Under the pieces are notes generated by a model, which was not told the origin of the DNA, made no database searches, and saw only the letters and a list, made by a program, of their open reading frames with translations. Shown here in pieces: positions 58,868-64,000 of a stretch of DNA of 64,000 nucleotides (its first letter is position 1; every line of letters starts with the position of its first letter). Position numbers and translations under genes: made by a program. Origin of the DNA: Bradysia coprophila (taxonomy: Eukaryota > Arthropoda > Insecta > Diptera > Sciaridae); assembly GCF_014529535.1 (NCBI RefSeq), contig NW_023503376.1, positions 6,335,716-6,399,715 of the forward strand. The letters are read 5' to 3'.

Positions 58868-60523
58868 TTATTCCCTTGACTGAAAGTCAAGGGTCTTACG
58901 CCAGAAAATACCCTAAAATGTTTGTTACCACACAATGTATGAAATGTTATCAAAAACGTAATTGTTTGTAACCTATTTTTCATAACCGATTTTGATGATT
59001 TTTTTTTAATCGACGAGGAATGAAATTCCTGAGGTTAAGTTCGAAGATGAGCCATGTCGGGATAAAGCCCTGGAAATTATTCCAGAAAAACAGGATTTTA
59101 CTCTGTTGATAATTGATAATACATCACTGATAATTGATATAATTGATAATTCCCTTCACTGTTGATAATTGATAATCTAATGTGTTATTCCCTTGACTGG
59201 CAGAAAATAGTGAACAATTTAGGTTCTTAAAATTATACATTTGACATTTGTAAGGTAAAGTTCGACGATGAGCTATATGGGATCACCGCTTCGGAAGTTA
59301 TCCCAGAAAATAGAAATGCAATGTATTAAATGAACATTATAAATGATATTCGATAATTGGTATTTGATAATTGACAAGTGAAATTTTATATTTGATAATT
59401 AACAAGCGGCACCCAAAATGAAAAAAGTCAAGCAAATCTAACATTAGACAACTCCGACGAGTGTGATGTTTGCGGCCCGATCGAAGCGAGGGTCGTAATT
59501 CACACGAGTCGCGGTATCTTATTGTCACATTAGACAACTCGGACGAGCAAGTTTGGGATCAGAGCAAACCTAATATTAAACAACTCTGACGAGTGTGATG
59601 TTTGCGGCCCGAGCGAAGCGAGGGTCGTAATTCACACGAGTCGCGGTATCTTATTGTCACATTAGACAGCTCGGACGAGCAAGTTTGCGATCAGAGCAAA
59701 TGTAATATTAGACAACTCGGACGAGCGAGAAGTTTGCGGCCAAAGCAAATCGAACATTAAACAACTCAGACGAGTGTGAAGTTTGCAGCCCGAGCGAAGC
59801 GAGGGTCGTAATTCACACGAGTCGCGGTATCTTATTGTCACATTAGACAGCTCGGACGAGCAAGTTTGCGATCAGAGCAAATGTAATATTAGACAGCTCG
59901 GACGAGCGAGAAGTTTGCGGCCAAAGCAAATCGACCATTAAACAACTCAGACGAGTGTGAAGTTTGCAGCCCGAGCGAAGCGAGGGTCGTAATTCACACG
60001 AGTCGCGGTATCTTATTGTCACATTAGACAGCTCGGACGAGCAAGTTTGCGATCAGAGCAAATGTAATATTAGACAGCTCGGACGAGCGAGAAGTTTGCG
60101 GCCAAAGCAAATCGAACATTAAACAACTCAGACGAGTGTGAAGTTTGCAGCCCGAGCGAAGCGAGGGTTGTAATTCACACAAGTTGCGTTTATTTTTTGC
60201 AAAATTAGACAGCGAGTCGTGATATTTTGCTTATTACAAAAGAAATAAATTTATGAGTAATTTGAGATTTTTTAGATCCTAAGTATGATGTGATGGTTAA
60301 AACAAATTGTTTAAGGTCAAAATATTGTCATTTGCTTGGACTACAGAAATTGTCCATTCTTAACCAGATGAAAAAAATCAATGAAAATAAATTAAGATAT
60401 CTTTAAAAGTATAATCTGATTGACTATGAAGTTTACCAACATTACCAACCAGCAAAAGACAACAATATTTTGGGAAAATTATCAGTCAAGGGACCCGACC
60501 CGCCCAAAAAGGTGGGACCTAGT
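58868..60523 (+). mobile_element. Helentron-like element, family 2, copy B
   Basis: 5' end TTATTCCCTTGACTGAAAGT with hairpin CCCTTGACTgaaAGTCAAGGG; 3' end CAGTCAAGGGACCCGACCC, hairpin CCGCCCaaaaaGGTGGG, ACCTAGT. The central third is a 180-bp satellite. A second internal TTATTCCCTTGACTGG is at 59186. No Rep/helicase frame. Confidence 0.7.
59440..60190. repeat. 180-bp tandem repeat, about four units
   Basis: GACGAGTGTGAAGTTTGCAG recurs at about 59770, 59950 and 60130 (exact 180-bp period), preceded by shorter units at 59455 and 59592. Each unit holds GAGCGAAGCGAGGGTCGTAA and two CTCGGACGAGC blocks. Related single copies occur in Helentron-like copy A (34155-34210). Confidence 0.9.
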
Positions 60524-61286
60524 GGAGATGAAAAATCCAGATCTGAAACACAAAGTTTATTTTTCGGATCTAATTTGATTTCACATCTCGTCTGAAGCGC
60601 AAGAATACCACGATTCCCAACAAATTCATTAATGTTCACAAAGCGTAATTTCACTCTCTGAACATAGAAATGTTAATTTACCCCAAAGTAATGTTTCCAA
60701 AATAACTGTTCATAAAACAGGAAACGATTTACTTTCGAAAAAAATCAATCCTCAGATTAACTTGAACAGAAGTGATAGTAAATTGGGGTAGGTTTTTTTA
60801 CTACAAACAATTTTTTCTTCTTCGTCTAACCATTCATTACATTAAATCACGACAGATCGTAAACGAAAGGGATAAATAACGGGATAAAAATAAGAGGAAA
60901 TTCATTAAGAAAAAAGACTGTGTGTAAGGTGTCAGGTAGGAATGAAATCATAATGAAATGGGAAATCTGGAAAAAAAATAGGGTTAAAAATAACTGTTTT
61001 CTCTGTCTCGTTTATTTGAATTAAATATCCAGACAACATATTGCATCATACACACACGTCCGAGTATATATAAAACGTCTGTTGAGTGAGATAAATGTAC
61101 CGTAGATAAAACACATTTATTCTATTACGGAACGGAACAATTCTTTTATTTCGTTTTCCATTCCAACAGTAAATGCGATACTTCACTCACACATTCCATT
61201 TCTTTGGCAATGATTTGAAAGACCTATAACAGAAACGTTTCTTAGCTACTTATTTACAATTATCGTAACTTAACACCACAGCAATT
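60524..61286. other. 3' flank of the UGT gene
   Basis: Non-coding. From 60838 to 61265 it is duplicated at 63345-63915. Contains the likely poly(A) signal AATAAA (61145-61150, minus) about 140 bp past the UGT stop. Confidence 0.6.
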
Positions 61287-62898
61287 TTACTCTTTCTTAC
61301 TCTTCTCATGTCCCCTTCTAAACACTTTCCTTAGAATCACTTTGAATAAAAATTTAATCAACCTAATCGAAACATAGAGCGCCACGAGTATAAAACTAAT
61401 TGTATCTACCATATAGAACTGTAGAACATTCAAATGAACTGCAGGACTCTGCATATGCTTAGCGCCATTATGACGAATCACATATTCGATCCAAAACGCA
61501 GCCTTATCCAGAGGATGCTCGGGGCGATCTCGGTTTAAATTTGATAATTTCTTTACAACATTTCCATACGTCGGATTATTTAGAGCCTCGTCCAAAACTG
61601 CTGGAAACGTACTCTCACTTAAATCAGCAAATGGAAGCAGTACTGCCCAGCCTTCTTCAGCAATATGATCGGCATTACCCGGTTGATCTCCGAAAAGAGG
61701 AATACCTAATATCGGAACACCATGGTATTTGGCTTCGGTAATGCCACCCTTTCCACAATGTGAGATGAAAAGTTTCATATTTGGATGTGCTAAAATGTCG
61801 TCTTGCGGTAGCCACTTTCCAATTTTGACATTGTCTGGTAGGTTTGGCAGGTCTGCTTCGAATTTCCATAGTACTCTCTGTTTCAGACCGCGGAACTTGT
61901 TTACAAAAATTGCAATTCTCTCCTCAGACAAATCAGAACTTCTGGCATTTGAACCGAGACTGAAGAAGATGACACCGTCAGTAGCACCATCCAGAAATTC
62001 TTTGATATCCTTTAAAATGATAATTATCAATCCCGGAATGACGACAAATTTACTCTTTGGAGCTTACCTCTGGCAATGGGCTCGGTTCCTTCTTCACATG
62101 CATACCTTCCACTTCTATCACATTGGGTAGTAAAGGTTCTGGAGTTCTTCCACTGAAGTGTTGAGTCACCAGTACCAACGAAACATTTTTCAGAACCTCA
62201 TCATAAGAGGGATATTCACTGGGAGGAAATCCTTCCGAATACAATGGTTTCATGAAGAGTTGGTTCATTCCCTCCATAATGGCATATTCCAGAAAGTAAA
62301 ATCCAATATTTTTGACTCGTTGGAAGAATGTCATTGGAGTAGCGTAGTCTACGAATATCCCTGGAATCGTTGAGATACTACTGGGATTTCCAGCCAACTT
62401 TCGCATATTATAAAAGTTGACATTCGGTGAAATGATAACGGATGGACATTTAAAGTGACCAGATAGTCCAAGTGTATACTCATTCATAAACCAACCGACG
62501 ACTAATAAATCGAATGTCTCGTTTTTTAACGGCAGAAATTTGTCGTGATTCATTAGGTCTAGCGATAATCGCAATAACGGTTTCATCATTTTATATCCTT
62601 GCACGAAGCCCATTCCTTTGCCAGTGGTTGCTGAAGTCCGGAAAAGTTCTAATTCCGGTCGATTGATAAAATCCGGTATGTCGATGTATCGGTAGTTTTT
62701 CAAAGGCTCTCCCGATTGTTTAAATGCTGTGACCACTGTTACCTCATGACCTCGTTTCGCCAGCTCTCTCATCACGGGCTCTTCAACAATGAAATGTGAC
62801 TGGCTCATAGATGCAAAGAATCCCAATATTTTCGCACACTGCACAATGTCTAGTCGGGCCAAACACAATATGACGATACAGTAGCCGTACAACTTCAT
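61287..62898 (-). CDS. UDP-glycosyltransferase (insect UGT, two exons)
   Basis: Exon 1, 62068-62898 (277 codons, ends LPE|GTAAGC); exon 2, 61287-62009 after TTTTAAAG; 58-bp intron, phase 0. The 517-residue length is normal for the family. Signal peptide 1-21; catalytic-type His35 in MSQSHFIVEEPVMREL; C-terminal donor-binding half with FSLGSNARSS, WLPQDDILAHP and the UGT signature FISHCGKGGITEAKYHG...PLFGDQ. UGTs transfer sugar from a UDP-sugar (UDP-glucose in insects) to small lipophilic compounds in the ER lumen, for detoxification, pigment and odorant clearance. A membrane anchor near residues 472-497 is followed by a basic tail ending KSKKE, a KxKxx ER-retrieval signal. The signature has HCG where HGG is usual. 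The 3' flank is repeated at 63345-63915, implying a tandem UGT paralog. Confidence 0.93.
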
Positions 62899-63344
62899 TT
62901 TCGGTAATTTAAGTCAGACTATTCAGGAAGCTCTGTTTCAAACAACTGGTCTTAGTAAAGTAATTAAAAATGGAAAATTGGTTGAACCTTTTATGAAGAA
63001 TTTTATCGAAATGCCGTACATGGTCAGACTGATTGTTTGCGTTATCAGCTGTAATGTGTTCAACGAACGATAATAGATATGAAGCTATAAATGATAAATA
63101 AATCGACAATGGGTTTTCTGCGTCAATTTTGAAATATCATCTCTTGAGGTACGCATTGTGTTCAGTTGGTTGTAATTAAAATGCAAGTCACGATTACTAA
63201 TCAACATTGTGGCGACTTTAATTCACACGCAATTAATTGAGAATGTTTTGAAATTCGAGAAAGACGAAAAACCCTCATGTTGCCCACTCTAGACAGGCAG
63301 CGTTGTGTTTTTTTTAAACTAAAAAAAAAACCGCGTCACAGGAT
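62899..63344. other. UGT 5' flank
   Basis: No gene. A CATAAAAGG sequence (minus, 62986-62994) about 90 bp before the ATG could be the TATA element. Confidence 0.35.
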
Positions 63345-63915
63345 GCTCGAATCACGACAGATAGTAAACGAAAGGGATAACATAACGGGATAAAAATAAG
63401 AGGAAATTCATTAAGAAAAAAGGCTGTGCGTCAGGTAGGAATAAAATCGTAATGAAATGGGAATTCTGAAAAAATAGGGTTAACAGAAACTGTTTTTTAT
63501 CTGACTCGTTTATTCGAATTAAAAATCCAGTAAACATAGGTATTGCATGGTATACACATGTTCTGTTGCGTGAGGTAAATGTATCGTATATAAAACACAT
63601 TAGATCTTCTTCGGAAAAATTATTTTATTTCGTTTTCACTTCAACCAACGCACCAGCATTTGTGTATTTGGATTTCATATACCACAATCATACCTTAGAC
63701 TAAATAGTACCTACTTAGTCTGAGAATCAGACAGTGTATCATTCATTCGATTTACACTTATACAAACAAGTTCATACAACTAAGATTATTTTCTTGCCAT
63801 TGTCAAGTGCAGATGCTGGTGCGTTGCTTACGCATTCCATTTCTTTGGCAATGATTTGCAAGAATTGTGTCAGCATTTCTTAATTACTTAAATTTACAGA
63901 ATTATTATCAAAACA
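63345..63915 (-). repeat. Duplicated UGT 3' flank (3' end of a second UGT copy)
   Basis: Aligns to 60838-61265 in the same orientation, including AAAGGGATAA, AATTCATTAAGAAAAAA, the AATAAA signal (63624-63629, minus) and CATTCCATTTCTTTGGCAAT. It is interrupted by a 179-bp MITE (63647-63825) and ends where a Helentron-like end begins at about 63916. The coding part of the paralog should lie beyond the window, if it survives. Confidence 0.75.
63647..63825. mobile_element. MITE with TIR AACGCACCAGCAT
   Basis: 179 bp, ends AACGCACCAGCAT and ATGCTGGTGCGTT. The ungapped UGT flank at 61150-61200 shows it is an insertion. A second inner inverted pair ACTAAATAGTACCTACTTAGT sits in the middle. Confidence 0.7.
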
Positions 63916-64000
63916 TAGCTAACGCCGACCCGTACGAAACACCTATTCGTGTCAAAAGCCTTTAAAATCACTTACATTATCCACTCTTTGCCTTGTTATC
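63916..64000. mobile_element. Helentron-like element family 1, 3' end, cut by window edge
   Basis: AAACATAGCTAACGCCGACC then CGTACGAAACACCTATTCGT is the reverse complement of 8790-8870, with over 90% identity. The element lies on the opposite strand to the one in the DUF1091 pseudogene and continues past the window. Confidence 0.8.

Noticed and set aside
59440-60190. CRISPR-like array
   Set aside because: Units are 180 bp contiguous repeats without spacers, in a eukaryotic genome, inside a transposable element.
61541-62373. Plus-strand ORFs of 66-133 codons
   Set aside because: Antisense shadows of the UGT gene.

Overview
The window is AT-rich nuclear DNA of an insect, most likely a fly (Diptera). 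Evidence: spliced genes with short GT-AG introns; a Hairy-class bHLH gene that matches Drosophila deadpan in the bHLH, the Orange domain, a conserved mid-protein block and the C-terminal WRPW; a Diedel-like secreted protein; secreted DUF1091-type paralogs; and an insect UDP-glycosyltransferase. The R2-like reverse-transcriptase relic and the wealth of Helentron-type repeats suggest a lower dipteran such as a fungus gnat. That narrower placement is inference.

Genes are sparse. Five intact ones are supported, all on the minus strand: a DUF1091-type secreted protein (10572-11402, two exons), a Kazal-type small secreted protein (24346-24664, two exons), a Diedel-like cysteine-rich secreted protein (43116-43475), deadpan (49727-54587, three exons) and a UGT (61287-62898, two exons). 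A sixth open frame (35303-35941, minus) derives from a reverse transcriptase but has lost its catalytic residues; it may be a domesticated gene or a relic. A PHD-finger ORF on the plus strand (30087-30866) is ORF1 of a non-LTR retroelement whose RT-bearing ORF2 is missing.

Layout. 1-7 kb: unannotated AT-rich DNA with two foldback MITEs and a minisatellite. 7-12 kb: one dead and one intact DUF1091 gene in tandem; the dead copy carries a nonsense codon and a Helentron-like insertion. 12-22 kb: repeats only (foldbacks, a PIF/Harbinger-type MITE, a 1.5 kb hAT). 22-25 kb: a third, exon-1-only DUF1091 copy and the Kazal gene. 25-30 kb: repeats, a hAT full of TATCGATA motifs and a coding-like relic. 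30-31.2 kb: ORF1-only retroelement. 31.6-39.4 kb: two Helentron-like elements flanking the RT-derived ORF, the first with another Helentron-like element nested inside. 39.4-49.7 kb: a large foldback, a tRNA-derived SINE, the Diedel-like gene, a hAT and palindromic arrays. 49.7-54.6 kb: deadpan, with a hAT in intron 1. 54.6-61 kb: a hAT foldback and a Helentron-like element carrying a 180-bp satellite. 61-64 kb: a UGT gene and the duplicated 3' flank of a second UGT copy, broken by a MITE and a Helentron-like end at the window edge.

The genes do not form one pathway. DUF1091, Kazal, Diedel-like and UGT belong to fast-evolving secreted, immune or detoxification families, while deadpan is a conserved neural-progenitor regulator. 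Mobile DNA dominates the window: five hAT-type elements with perfect 8-bp target duplications and two Helentron-like families.
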